A stretch of DNA of 64,000 nt from Betaproteobacteria bacterium (GTDB lineage: Bacteria > Pseudomonadota > Gammaproteobacteria > Burkholderiales > Burkholderiaceae_C), in contig JADJWD010000003.1 in NCBI GenBank assembly GCA_016716535.1, forward strand, positions 146,227 through 210,226, written 5' to 3'. Shown here one piece after another: positions 32,657 to 40,726 of the stretch. Positions within the stretch are counted from its first letter, which is position 1. The number at the start of each line of letters is the position of its first letter. The translations under genes were made by a program, and so were the position numbers. Under the pieces are notes generated by a model. The model did not search any database, had not been told where the DNA came from, and worked only from the letters and a program-made list of their open reading frames with translations.

Positions 32657-33673
32657 TCAGCGCGCGGGCAAGCGCCCTTCGCGCAACACCTCGGCGTTGA
32701 TCGGCGTCGGCGGCTTGCCGCCCGTGAGCGCGGCGACGAGGTTGTCGGCAGCGAGATCGGCCATCGCGCGCCGCGTCGCCACCGTGGCGCTGGCGATGTG
32801 CGGCGTCAGCACGACGTTGGGCACGCTCAGCAGGTCCGGGTGCACCTGGGGCTCGCCTTCGAAGACATCGAGCGCCGCGGCGGCGATGCGCCGCTCGCGC
32901 AACGCACGCGCCAGCGCCGCATCGTCGACGATGCCGCCGCGCGCGACGTTCGTGAGCGTCGCCGTCGGCTTCATCTGCGCCAGCTCGGCCGCGCCGATCG
33001 CGTGGTGGCTCGCTGCCGAGTACGGCAGCACGAGCACGAGGTGGTCGGCCTCGGCGAGCAGCGTGCCCTTGTCGACGTAGCGCGCGCCGATCGGCGCCTC
33101 CTGCTCGGGCACGAGGCGGCTGCGGTTGTGATAGATCACCTTCATGCAAAAGCCCAGCGCGCCGCGCCGCGCGATCGCCTGGCCGATGCGGCCCATGCCG
33201 AGGATGCCCAGCGTCGCCCCGTGCACGTCGCTGCCGGTGAACATGTCGTAGGCCCAGCGGTTCCACTCGCCACGGCGCAAGTAGTGTTCGCTTTCGGCCA
33301 TGCGGCGCGCCGCGGCCATCATCAGCGCGAAGCCGAAATCGGCCGTCGTCTCGGTCAGCACGTCGGGCGTGTTCGTCGCCAGCACGCCGCGCGCCGTGCA
33401 GGCGGGGACATCGAAGTTGTTGTAGCCGACCGCCATGTTGGCGACGACGCGCAGCCGCGGGCAGGCGGCCAGCAGGTCGGCGTCGATGCGCTCGCTGCCG
33501 GTCGTGAAGGCGCCGTCCTTGTCGGCCAGGCGCGCGGCGAGTTCGCGCTTGTCGAAGAGGTGGTCGGCCGGGTTGTCGTCGACGTCGAAGTGCTGGCGCA
33601 GGCGCTCGACGACTTCGGGGTAGACGGCGCGGGCGACGAGGACGCGCGGGCGAGGTGATGCGGCAGCGGTCAT
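32657..33673 (-). CDS. D-2-hydroxyacid dehydrogenase (glyoxylate/hydroxypyruvate reductase type)
   Basis: A 338-residue NAD(P)H-dependent reductase. The Rossmann motif is LGILGMGRIGQAIARRG (about 160), and the catalytic Arg is in LTNVARGGIVDDAALAR, the Glu in LDVFEGEPQVHPDL and the His in VVLTPHIASATVATRRAMA. The pattern best fits GhrB-type glyoxylate/2-ketogluconate reductases. It may be transcribed with the nitroreductase and deacetylase upstream (9-bp gap). The substrate is not proven by sequence. Confidence 0.9.
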   Translation of the reverse strand: MTAAASPRPRVLVARAVYPEVVERLRQHFDVDDNPADHLFDKRELAARLADKDGAFTTGSERIDADLLAACPRLRVVANMAVGYNNFDVPACTARGVLATNTPDVLTETTADFGFALMMAAARRMAESEHYLRRGEWNRWAYDMFTGSDVHGATLGILGMGRIGQAIARRGALGFCMKVIYHNRSRLVPEQEAPIGARYVDKGTLLAEADHLVLVLPYSAASHHAIGAAELAQMKPTATLTNVARGGIVDDAALARALRERRIAAAALDVFEGEPQVHPDLLSVPNVVLTPHIASATVATRRAMADLAADNLVAALTGGKPPTPINAEVLREGRLPAR

Positions 33674-33682
33674 GACGAACCG

Positions 33683-34483
33683 TCAGTCGTGGAAACGGGC
33701 AAAACCCGCCGGCGGCACACGCTCGGTGTGCAGGCGGTTCTCGACGGCGTTGGGGTCGGCGTGGCCGAGCGACATGCCGCACACCACCATCTCTTCGGGC
33801 GCGAGCCGCAGGTGCTCGGCGATCAGCCGATGGAACGGTATGAACGCCACCTGCGGGCAGGTGTCGAGGCCGCGCGCACGCGCGGCGATCATCACGCTTT
33901 GCAGGAACATGCCGTAGTCGAGCCAGCTGCCGCGCTCGAGGAGGCGGTCGATCGTGAAGATCAGCCCCACCGGTGCGTCGAAGAAGCGGTAGTTGCGCCG
34001 GTGCTGCGCGTGCATGCCCGCCTTGTCGGCGCGGCCGATGCCGAGCAGGCCGTACAGATCCCAGCCGACCTTGCGGCGGCGCTCGATGAAGGGCGACGTC
34101 CAGCGCTCGGGGTAGTAGGCGTACTCGGGCGTGTGCTCGGCCGCCGCTGCGGGGTCGTCGAAGGCGGCGCAGAGCTTCGCGCTGAGCGAACCGCGCGAGG
34201 CACCAGTCAGCACGTGCACGCGCCAGGGCTGCGTGTTGGTGCCTGAAGGCGCGCGCGCCGCGACGGCGAGGATCTGCTCGACCGTCGCGCGCGGCACCGG
34301 CGTCGGCAGGAAAGCGCGCACCGAACGGCGCGATGTGATCGCGGCGTCGACGGCGGCGGTGGTGGCGTCGGTGATGGCGCCGGCGCGGCGGTCGAGGTCA
34401 GCGCCGGTGCCGGCGGTGTCGGCCTCGCGAGCCGGGGCGGCGGTATCGGGCAGCTCGCAGCTGCCTTGGGCGTCGGAAGTCAT
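33683..34483 (-). CDS. Nitroreductase-family FMN oxidoreductase
   Basis: A 266-residue flavoprotein. The FMN-binding Arg cluster ITSRRSVRAFLPTPVPRATV (about 49-68) is followed by AARAPSGTNTQPWRVHVLTG and C-terminal GLDTCPQVAFIPFHRLIAEH and EEMVVCGMSLGHADPNAVEN. The N-terminal 45 residues are Ala/Asp/Thr-rich and poorly conserved, so the true start could be at a later codon. ATG 34483 overlaps the stop of the upstream deacetylase gene (ATGA), implying coupled translation. The physiological acceptor is unknown. Confidence 0.88.
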   Translation of the reverse strand: MTSDAQGSCELPDTAAPAREADTAGTGADLDRRAGAITDATTAAVDAAITSRRSVRAFLPTPVPRATVEQILAVAARAPSGTNTQPWRVHVLTGASRGSLSAKLCAAFDDPAAAAEHTPEYAYYPERWTSPFIERRRKVGWDLYGLLGIGRADKAGMHAQHRRNYRFFDAPVGLIFTIDRLLERGSWLDYGMFLQSVMIAARARGLDTCPQVAFIPFHRLIAEHLRLAPEEMVVCGMSLGHADPNAVENRLHTERVPPAGFARFHD

Positions 34484-35490
34484 CGGCTCGATTCTTCCAT
34501 CCCTGCGTCAGCGCTTCGTGGCGCGGCTGCCTGGCAGCTTTGCCAGCGCTGCCAGGCCTCGAACGCGAGCGCGATGGTGCGCCGCTGCAGCGCCACCGTC
34601 GTCGCGATGTCGCGGCCGTAGCCGCCGGCCATCGTCAGCGCGATCGGAACGCCGCGCCGACCGAGTTCGGCGAAGACGCGCCGGTCGCGCTCGGCCAGCC
34701 CCTCGGCGGTGAGCTTCAGGCGGCCGAGGCGGTCGTCCTCGTGCGGGTCGGCGCCGGCCAGGTAGAACGCGAGCCCCGGCGGATGCGTCGCGCAGCGCTC
34801 GAACGCGCTCGCCAGCGCCGCGTCCAGCGCCGCCAGGTAGGGCGCGTCGGTGCAGCCGTCGGGCAGTTCGACGTCGAGGTCGCCCGCCACCTTGCGCGCC
34901 GGGAAGTTGCGCGCCGCGTGCAGCGACAGCGTGAAGACCGTTGGGTCGTCCTTGAAGATCGCCGCCGTGCCGTCGCCTTGGTGCACGTCGAGGTCGATGA
35001 CGATGACGCGCAGGCCGCGCCCGGCTTGGCGCTTCGGCAAGCGCAGTTGATCCCGGTGGTGCTCGGCCTGCATCAGCCGCGCGGCAACGGCCACGTCGTT
35101 GAAGACACACCAGCCCGACCCTTTGTGCGCATGCGCGTGGTGCGTGCCGCCGGCCAGGTTCGCGGCGACGCCCTCGCCGGCCAGCGCCGCGCGCGCGGCG
35201 TGGATCGTCGCGCCGACCGAGCGGCGCGAACGCTGCACCATTCGCTCCGACCACGGAAAGCCGATCTCGCGCTGCTCGGCGGCGCTGGTCGTGCCGTGCA
35301 CGACGGCATCGATCCACGCCGGCTCGTGCGCCAGCGCCAGTTCGCCGTCGCTCGCCGGCGCCGCCTCGTGAATCCGCACGCCGGGCAGCGTGCGCTGGAC
35401 CTGCTCGCGCAGCATCGCGTAGCGCCCCATCGGGAACCGGTGGCCCGCCGGCAGCGGCAGCGTGAAGGCGTCCGAGTGGAAGGCGAGCAC
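34480..35490 (-). CDS. Histone deacetylase-family (acetoin utilization-like) deacetylase
   Basis: A 336-residue zinc amidohydrolase if begun at GTG 35490 (VLAFHSDAFTLPLPAGHRFP). Family signatures are the HPxxHxxHA-type motif GGTHHAHAHKGSGWCVFNDV, the zinc aspartate/histidine in VIDLDVHQGDGTAAIF, FTLSLHAARNFPARK, the second Asp in YLAGADPHEDDRLGRLKL, and a C-terminal GGY (TMAGGYGRDIATT). The frame is open up to 35607, but that extension (rich in Ala/Cys/Arg) is not family-like. Bacterial members act on acetylated small amines or lysines. Coupled to the nitroreductase downstream. Confidence 0.9.
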   Translation of the reverse strand: MLAFHSDAFTLPLPAGHRFPMGRYAMLREQVQRTLPGVRIHEAAPASDGELALAHEPAWIDAVVHGTTSAAEQREIGFPWSERMVQRSRRSVGATIHAARAALAGEGVAANLAGGTHHAHAHKGSGWCVFNDVAVAARLMQAEHHRDQLRLPKRQAGRGLRVIVIDLDVHQGDGTAAIFKDDPTVFTLSLHAARNFPARKVAGDLDVELPDGCTDAPYLAALDAALASAFERCATHPPGLAFYLAGADPHEDDRLGRLKLTAEGLAERDRRVFAELGRRGVPIALTMAGGYGRDIATTVALQRRTIALAFEAWQRWQSCQAAAPRSADAGMEESSR

Positions 35491-35580
35491 GGCGGCGGAT
35501 TCTAGAAAGCACGCCGCCGCAGCCGCACACCGGCTGGCCAGCGCCCGAACGCCCGGTTCTAGGCAGCGACCCCTAGTTTG

Positions 35581-35654
35581 TTGCGCCGCAGCAAAAACCG
35601 CTTGCATCGTGCCGGCGGGTCCTTATACTGGCGTCCATGTTGCAGCGCAGCAAA
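35581..35654 (+). promoter_or_regulatory. Phasin promoter flanked by two TTGC-N6-GCAA sites (PhaR-like operators)
   Basis: TTGCAT (35602-35607) and TATACT (35624-35629), 16 bp apart, form a good sigma70 promoter. Two near-identical inverted repeats, TTGCGCCGCAGCAA (35581-35594) and TTGCAGCGCAGCAA (35641-35654), bracket it exactly 60 bp apart. TGC/GCA-rich sites of this kind are bound by the PHB-responsive repressor PhaR in other bacteria; this assignment is inference. The predicted transcript start (about 35636) also rules out a start codon at 35637. Confidence 0.6.
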
Positions 35655-35729
35655 GGCCGAGCGGCCCCGGCGCGCGCAATGGAAGTGCCCCCTGCCCCAA
35701 CTGATCGAACCACTGCTCAGGAGCCCCCC

Positions 35730-36284
35730 ATGACCTACACCCCCGACCAGTTCCTCGCCGTCAACAAGGCCAATGTCGAGACCTTCTTCGGCCTGTCGAA
35801 CAAGGCGTTCGAAGGCGTCGAGAAGCTCGTCGCCCTGAACCTGCAAGTCGCCAAGACGTCGCTCGCCGAAGCCGCCGAGACGGCCCAGGCCGCGATGGCC
35901 GTCAAGGACGCGCAAGAGCTCTTCGCGCTGCAAGCCGCCCTGTTCCAGCCGAGCGCCGAGAAGGCCGCCGCCTACAGCCGCCACTTCTACGAGATCGTCG
36001 CCGGCACGAACGCCGAAGTCGGCCGCGTTGCCGAAGCCACGATCACCGACGGACAGAAGAAGGTGCTGGCCCTGGTCGACAACGCCGTCAAGAATGCGCC
36101 GGCCGGCAGCGAGAACGCCGTCGCGCTGGTCAAGTCGGCCGTTGCCGCGGCCAACAACGCCTACGAGAGCGTGACCAAGGCCGCCAAGCAAGCCGGTGAA
36201 GTGGCCGAAGCCAACTTCCAGGCGATGACCGCGACCGCCGTGCGCGCCGCGCAAACCGCGCCGAAGGGCAAGCGCGCCGCCTGA
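35730..36284 (+). CDS. phaP: Phasin family protein (PHA granule-associated)
   Basis: A 184-residue helical, Ala-rich protein: MTYTPDQFLAVNKANVETFF, AFEGVEKLVALNLQVAKTSL, FLQ-type heptads and EANFQAMTATAVRAAQ at the end. This is the phasin_2 pattern of Burkholderiales; phasins coat polyhydroxyalkanoate granules and limit their size. Start ATG 35730 follows CAGGAG with proper spacing; an earlier in-frame ATG at 35637 lies on the expected transcript start and inside the operator-like site. A strong terminator follows. Probably controlled by PHA status through the flanking repeats. Confidence 0.93.
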   Translation: MTYTPDQFLAVNKANVETFFGLSNKAFEGVEKLVALNLQVAKTSLAEAAETAQAAMAVKDAQELFALQAALFQPSAEKAAAYSRHFYEIVAGTNAEVGRVAEATITDGQKKVLALVDNAVKNAPAGSENAVALVKSAVAAANNAYESVTKAAKQAGEVAEANFQAMTATAVRAAQTAPKGKRAA

Positions 36285-36412
36285 TGAAACACCGGGGCGG
36301 AACTTTTCGCCCCTGACCGCCTCAATCGATAGGCGCGTGGCCCGAAAGCACGCGTCTCTCGTGTGGAAGGTTGTCTCCTCGGCACCTGTAATCCCGGATT
36401 CGGTGCCATTGC

Positions 36413-36442
36413 GGGCCCGGTCGAAAGACCGGGCCCTTTTTC
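36413..36442 (+). terminator. Rho-independent terminator after phaP
   Basis: A perfect 10-bp stem GGGCCCGGTC / GACCGGGCCC with a GAAA tetraloop (36423-36426) is followed by TTTTTCT. Oriented for rightward transcription, 130 bp after the phasin stop; it also shields the convergent patatin gene. Confidence 0.93.
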
Positions 36443-36505
36443 TTTGGCGGCCTCTTCGGCGGGATCTTCGCCGACCGGTTGGCTGACCCGCGCCCTCAGC
36501 GGTGG

Positions 36506-37468
36506 TCAGCGGCTCAGCGCCGCGATCTTGGCCTTCAGTTCGGCCAGCATCGCGGTGGCCACCTCGCGTCCGGCGCGGATCGCGCGCACGCGGCTGTTGA
36601 AGTCGGAGCTGGCGACGCCGACGAGGGTGGGCCTCAGCACGATGTCCGCCTCGCGCAGCTCGAAGCGGTTGATGCTGCGCATCATGATCGCCACCGTCTG
36701 CATCAGCAGATTGAAGGTGTCGCCGGTCGGGTTGCCGTCGGGCGGTGACGAGATGTCGATCGCGATCACGAGCTCCGCGCCCATCTGGCGCGCGTAACGC
36801 ACCGGCACCGGCGAGACGAGCCCTCCGTCGACGTACTCGCGTTCGCCGATCTTCACCGGCTGGAACACCGCCGGCACCGCGCTCGACGCGCGCACCGCGA
36901 GGCCGGTGTCGCCGCGCTGGAAGAGCACCGGCGCGCCGCTGTCCAGGTCGGTGGCGACGATGCCCAGCGGCATCGGCAGCTGCTCGATCGTGCGGCCTCC
37001 CGTCTGCTCGCGCACGTAGCGCGCGAGCGCCTCGCCGCGGATGACGCCGCGCGAGGGGAACGCCCAGTCGGTGATCGCACCCTCGTCCATCGTCAGCGCG
37101 GTGGCCGCCAGCTCGGTGCCCGAGCGGCCGGCCGCGTACAGCGCCGCCACCAGGCTGCCGGCCGACGTGCCGACGACGAGGTCGGGCCGGATGCCGGCTT
37201 CCTCGAGCACCTGGATCGCGCCGATGTGCGCAAAGCCACGCGCCGCGCCACCGCCGAGCGCCAGGCCGATGCGCGGTGGGCGCAGCGCGGGGCGGGGCGG
37301 CGGTGCGACCGGCGGCGCCGGCGGCGGCTCGGGCGGCGTGGCCGGCGGTGCCGGGGGCGGCAGAGCAGGCAGCGAGGGCGGCGCGCTCTGGCACGCGGCC
37401 AGCGCGCCGCCCAGCGCCGCGATCAGCAAGCGGCGGCGATCGCCCGCACGGGAGTCTGGGTCTCGCAT
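36506..37468 (-). CDS. Patatin-like phospholipase lipoprotein (RssA-like)
   Basis: A 320-residue acyl hydrolase. The N-terminus (RRRLLIAALGGALAACQ) is a lipoprotein signal with lipobox LAAC and Cys26, then a Pro-rich spacer (about 30-65) and the patatin domain (about 66-270). That domain has the oxyanion loop LGGGAARGFAHIGAIQ, nucleophile Ser in VVGTSAGSLVAALY and the catalytic Asp in YVDGGLVSPVPVRYAR. It probably acts at the outer or inner membrane surface on phospholipids. It faces the cys operon across 150 bp and converges on phaP. Confidence 0.92.
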   Translation of the reverse strand: MRDPDSRAGDRRRLLIAALGGALAACQSAPPSLPALPPPAPPATPPEPPPAPPVAPPPRPALRPPRIGLALGGGAARGFAHIGAIQVLEEAGIRPDLVVGTSAGSLVAALYAAGRSGTELAATALTMDEGAITDWAFPSRGVIRGEALARYVREQTGGRTIEQLPMPLGIVATDLDSGAPVLFQRGDTGLAVRASSAVPAVFQPVKIGEREYVDGGLVSPVPVRYARQMGAELVIAIDISSPPDGNPTGDTFNLLMQTVAIMMRSINRFELREADIVLRPTLVGVASSDFNSRVRAIRAGREVATAMLAELKAKIAALSR

Positions 37469-37509
37469 CCGCCGATTCTAGAAACCGGCCGCGGCGCAGG
37501 CCGGACGCT

Positions 37510-37575
37510 TATGCCGTAACAGCATATGAAAGCGCCGACAAAATCGTTCCTGAAATGACGACGGCTTCCTAGAGT
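37510..37575 (+). promoter_or_regulatory. Probable promoter of the sulfate-assimilation operon with a LysR-type inverted repeat
   Basis: A comparatively AT-rich patch contains TATGC-N7-GCATA (37510-37526), the half-site layout of LysR-type regulators such as CysB. It is followed by TTCCTG (37547-37552) and TAGAGT (37570-37575), 17 bp apart, about 45 bp before the cysI ATG. Assignment to CysB rests only on the downstream genes. Confidence 0.4.
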
Positions 37576-37618
37576 GCGGGCGTCCCATCTCCCTCGTTCC
37601 GTCACCGAGGCTTGATCG

Positions 37619-39433
37619 ATGTACCGCTACACCGCCTTCGACCGCCAGCAGGTGCGCCAGCGCGCCGCGCAGTTCCGGGACCAGCTCGGGCGGCACCTCG
37701 CCGGCGAATTGTCGGACGAGGACTTCCGGCCGCTACGGCTGCAAAACGGCTGGTACATCCAGCGCCACGCGCCGATGCTGCGCGTCGCCGTCCCCTACGG
37801 CGCGGTGTCGTCTCGGCAGTTGCGCATGCTGGCGCGCATCGCGCGGGAGTTCGACCTGCAAGACGCCGGCCCGGGCAGCGAACACGGTCAGCGCGGCGGC
37901 TTCGTCCACTTCAGCACTCGCCATAACGCGCAGTTCAACTGGATCCCGCTGGCGCGCGGCGCCGAGGTGATGGACCTCTTGGCCGAGGTCGACCTGCACG
38001 GCATCCAGACGAGCGGCAACTGCATCCGCAACGTCACCACCGACGCGCTCGCGGGCATCGCGCCCGACGAGGTCGTCGATCCGCGCCCGTACTGCGAGCT
38101 GCTGCGCCAGTGGAGCACGCTGCACCCGGAGTTCGCGTTCCTGCCGCGCAAGTTCAAGATCGCCGTGCACGGCGCGCGCGACGACCGCGCCGCCACCGCC
38201 TGGCACGACATCGGCCTCGTGCTCGTGAAGGACGCTGCCGGCGCGGTGGGCTTTCGCGTCGCGGCCGGCGGCGGCATGGGCCGCACGCCGATCGTCGCCA
38301 CCGAGATGGCCGCCTTCGTGCCGTGGGCGCAGGTCCTCGTCTTCATCGAAGCGATCGTGCGCGTCTACAACCTGTACGGCCGGCGCGACAACGCCTTCAA
38401 GGCGCGCATCAAGATCCTCGTGCGCGCCGAGGGCGAGCGCTTCGTGCAGGCCGTGCAACGCGAGTTCGCCGAGCTGCTGGCCGACCCGGCGACGCGCGTG
38501 ATTCCCGAGGCGGAACTGGCGCGCGTCAAGGCGGCGTTCGTCGATCCGGTGGGCGAGCCTGCTGCCGACGCGGCAGTGCTGAGCGGCGCAGGTGTCGCCG
38601 GCCCCGCCGATCGCGCCGACAGCCCACCCGCTTACCGCCGCTGGCTCGAGCGCAACGTGCATGCGCATCGCCTCGCCGGCTACCGCGCCGTGACGCTGTC
38701 GCTCAAGCGCGCCGGCCAGCCGCCGGGCGACGCGACGGCCGAGCAGCTCGATCGCGCCGCGGCGCTGGCCGAGCGCTACAGCGCCGGCGAGGCGCGCGTC
38801 ACGCACGAGCAGAACCTGCTGCTGCCGTGGGTGCGCGAGACCGAGCTGCCGGCGCTCTGGGCCGCGGCACGCGAAGCCGGCTTCGCGACGCCGAACATCG
38901 GCTTGCTCACCGACATGATCGCCTGCCCCGGCGGCGACCTGTGCGCGCTGGCCAACGCACGCTCGATCCCGATCGCCGCCGCCGTCACCGAACGCTTCGA
39001 CGACCTCGACCGGCTGCACGACATCGGCGACATCGCGCTGCACATCAGCGGCTGCATCAACAGCTGCGGCCATCACCACAGCGGTCACATCGGCATCCTC
39101 GGCGTCGACAAGGACGGCGCCGAGTGGTACCAGGTGACGCTCGGCGGCAGCGACGGCGGCGCGCTGGCCGGCGCGGCAGCGCCCGGCCGCGTCATCGGTC
39201 CCGCGTTCGCCGCCGACGAGGTGCCCGACGTGATCGAGGCGATCGTCGACACGTATCTCGCCGAACGCCAAACCGGCGAGCGCTTCGTGCACGCGGTGCG
39301 GCGGCTGGGCGTCGCGCCATTCCGCGCCGCCGCCGACGAGGTGCGCCGCGCGACGGCGCGCGCGCCGGTGGCCGAAGTGGTCGCCGAAGTGGTCGCCGAA
39401 CCCGTGGCCGAAGCCGCGGAAGCGCTCGCGTGA
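37619..39433 (+). CDS. cysI: Sulfite (nitrite/sulfite) reductase hemoprotein
   Basis: A 604-residue siroheme / [4Fe-4S] enzyme reducing sulfite to sulfide. It has the two-fold ferredoxin-like repeat architecture: the first half has RGGFVHFSTRHNAQFNWIPL and TSGNCIRNVTTDALAG. In the second half the cluster/siroheme cysteines are in IACPGGDLCALANARSIP and HISGCINSCGHHHSGHIG. The C-terminus ends in a low-complexity tail of AEVVAEVVAEPVAEAAE type. No cysJ flavoprotein is adjacent; ferredoxin and ferredoxin reductase genes lie at the end of the same gene run. First gene of the operon. Confidence 0.93.
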   Translation: MYRYTAFDRQQVRQRAAQFRDQLGRHLAGELSDEDFRPLRLQNGWYIQRHAPMLRVAVPYGAVSSRQLRMLARIAREFDLQDAGPGSEHGQRGGFVHFSTRHNAQFNWIPLARGAEVMDLLAEVDLHGIQTSGNCIRNVTTDALAGIAPDEVVDPRPYCELLRQWSTLHPEFAFLPRKFKIAVHGARDDRAATAWHDIGLVLVKDAAGAVGFRVAAGGGMGRTPIVATEMAAFVPWAQVLVFIEAIVRVYNLYGRRDNAFKARIKILVRAEGERFVQAVQREFAELLADPATRVIPEAELARVKAAFVDPVGEPAADAAVLSGAGVAGPADRADSPPAYRRWLERNVHAHRLAGYRAVTLSLKRAGQPPGDATAEQLDRAAALAERYSAGEARVTHEQNLLLPWVRETELPALWAAAREAGFATPNIGLLTDMIACPGGDLCALANARSIPIAAAVTERFDDLDRLHDIGDIALHISGCINSCGHHHSGHIGILGVDKDGAEWYQVTLGGSDGGALAGAAAPGRVIGPAFAADEVPDVIEAIVDTYLAERQTGERFVHAVRRLGVAPFRAAADEVRRATARAPVAEVVAEVVAEPVAEAAEALA

Positions 39434-39511
39434 CCCCGGGCCCGCACGCCGAGTGCGATTCGCCGCGCCCATCGCCCTGCCCCTGCCCTCTTCGATCGAC
39501 GGACTGAACGC

Positions 39512-39910
39512 ATGAGCATGAACTTCATCGCCGCCCACGACCCGCTGCCGGCCGACGCGCTGGCGCTGGACAACACCGACGACGTGCTCGCGCGCGCCGC
39601 CGAGATCCGCGAGCGCGCCGCCGTGGTGCTGCGCTTCCCGAAGTGGACCGACGGCCGCGCCTACTCGCAGGCGGTGCTGCTGCGAGGCCGCTTGCGCTAT
39701 GCCGGGCGCGTCATTGCCAGCGGCGACGTCGTCGCCGACATGGCGCCGCTGCTGCGCCGCTGCGGCTTCGACGACATGCAGCTGCGCGCCGACCAGCGCG
39801 AGGAGACGGCGCGCCGCGCGCTCGGCCACTTCGACCACCACTACCAGCGTTCGCTGGCCGAGCGGCAATCGCCGGCGGCTGCTCACGTAACCGTCCACGT
39901 TCTTGCCTGA
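39512..39910 (+). CDS. DUF934 family protein of the cys operon
   Basis: A 132-residue protein. VLRFPKWTDGRAYSQAVLLR, RYAGRVIASGDVVADMAPLL and RRCGFDDMQLRADQ match DUF934 proteins, which are almost always encoded between cysI and cysH in beta- and gammaproteobacteria. It is predicted to assist sulfite reduction; the exact role is unsettled. It lies 78 bp after cysI and 9 bp before cysH. Confidence 0.92.
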   Translation: MSMNFIAAHDPLPADALALDNTDDVLARAAEIRERAAVVLRFPKWTDGRAYSQAVLLRGRLRYAGRVIASGDVVADMAPLLRRCGFDDMQLRADQREETARRALGHFDHHYQRSLAERQSPAAAHVTVHVLA

Positions 39911-39919
39911 AGCACCGCC

Positions 39920-40726
39920 ATGACGAAAGACAACCTCGACGCCGTCCGCCGCCACGCCCGGCTGACCCCGGGATACGCCGCGCGTGTCGCCGCTGCCACG
40001 GACCGCCTGCGCCGCGCTGCCGACGAGCACGCGCCGCGCATCGTGCAGGCCACGAGCCTGTCGGCCGAGGACATGGTGGTCACCGACCTCGTCGCGCGCC
40101 ACCGGCTGCCGATCGCCGTGGCGACGCTCGACACCGGTACGCTGCACGCCGAGACGCTGGCGATGGTGCCGCGCATCGAGGCGCACTACGGCCTCGCCGT
40201 CGAGCGCTTCGCGCCGCCAGCCGAGGCGGTGGTGGCGTTCATCACGCGGCACGGCGAGCGCTCGATGTATGAAAGCGTCGCGCAGCGCAAGGCTTGCTGC
40301 GCGCTGCGCAAGCTCGGGCCGCTGGCGCGGATGCTCGACGGGCGCGACGCGTGGGTCACGGGCTTGAGGCGCGGCCAATCGGCCGCGCGTGCCGAGGTGA
40401 CCTTTGAGGAAGCTGACGAGAACGGCCGCGCCAAGCTCAATCCGCTGGCCGACTGGTCCGAGGCCGACGTGTGGCACTACCTCGGCGAGCACGGCGTGCC
40501 GTACAACTCGCTGCACGACCGCTACTTCCCGAGCATCGGCTGCGCGCCGTGCACACGCGCGGTGGCGTTGGGCGAAGACGCGCGCGCCGGCCGCTGGTGG
40601 TGGGAGGACGAAAGCGCCAAGGAGTGCGGACTGCACGTGGCCGAGGCTTCCCGCCTGCCCCGCTGGCGCGATGCGGCCACCTCGGCGCTGGCCGCCGCCG
40701 ACATCGATGCCGAGGTGCCGGCATGA
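39920..40726 (+). CDS. cysH: Adenylyl-sulfate (APS/PAPS) reductase
   Basis: A 268-residue reductase producing sulfite. The nucleotide/sulfate loop region is QATSLSAEDMVVTDL, with QRKACCALRKLGPLARML, PSIGCAPCTRAVALGED and the C-terminal catalytic KECGLH. The CC...CxxC set binds a [4Fe-4S] cluster, the mark of APS-using enzymes; E. coli-type PAPS reductases lack it. That agrees with the absence of an APS kinase gene (cysC) in this operon. The stop overlaps the cysD ATG (ATGA). Confidence 0.93.
   Translation: MTKDNLDAVRRHARLTPGYAARVAAATDRLRRAADEHAPRIVQATSLSAEDMVVTDLVARHRLPIAVATLDTGTLHAETLAMVPRIEAHYGLAVERFAPPAEAVVAFITRHGERSMYESVAQRKACCALRKLGPLARMLDGRDAWVTGLRRGQSAARAEVTFEEADENGRAKLNPLADWSEADVWHYLGEHGVPYNSLHDRYFPSIGCAPCTRAVALGEDARAGRWWWEDESAKECGLHVAEASRLPRWRDAATSALAAADIDAEVPA

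Noticed and set aside
35637..35729. Earlier start for the phasin at 35637
   Set aside because: It sits on the predicted transcript start and within the operator-like repeat, and the extra 31 residues do not look like phasin.
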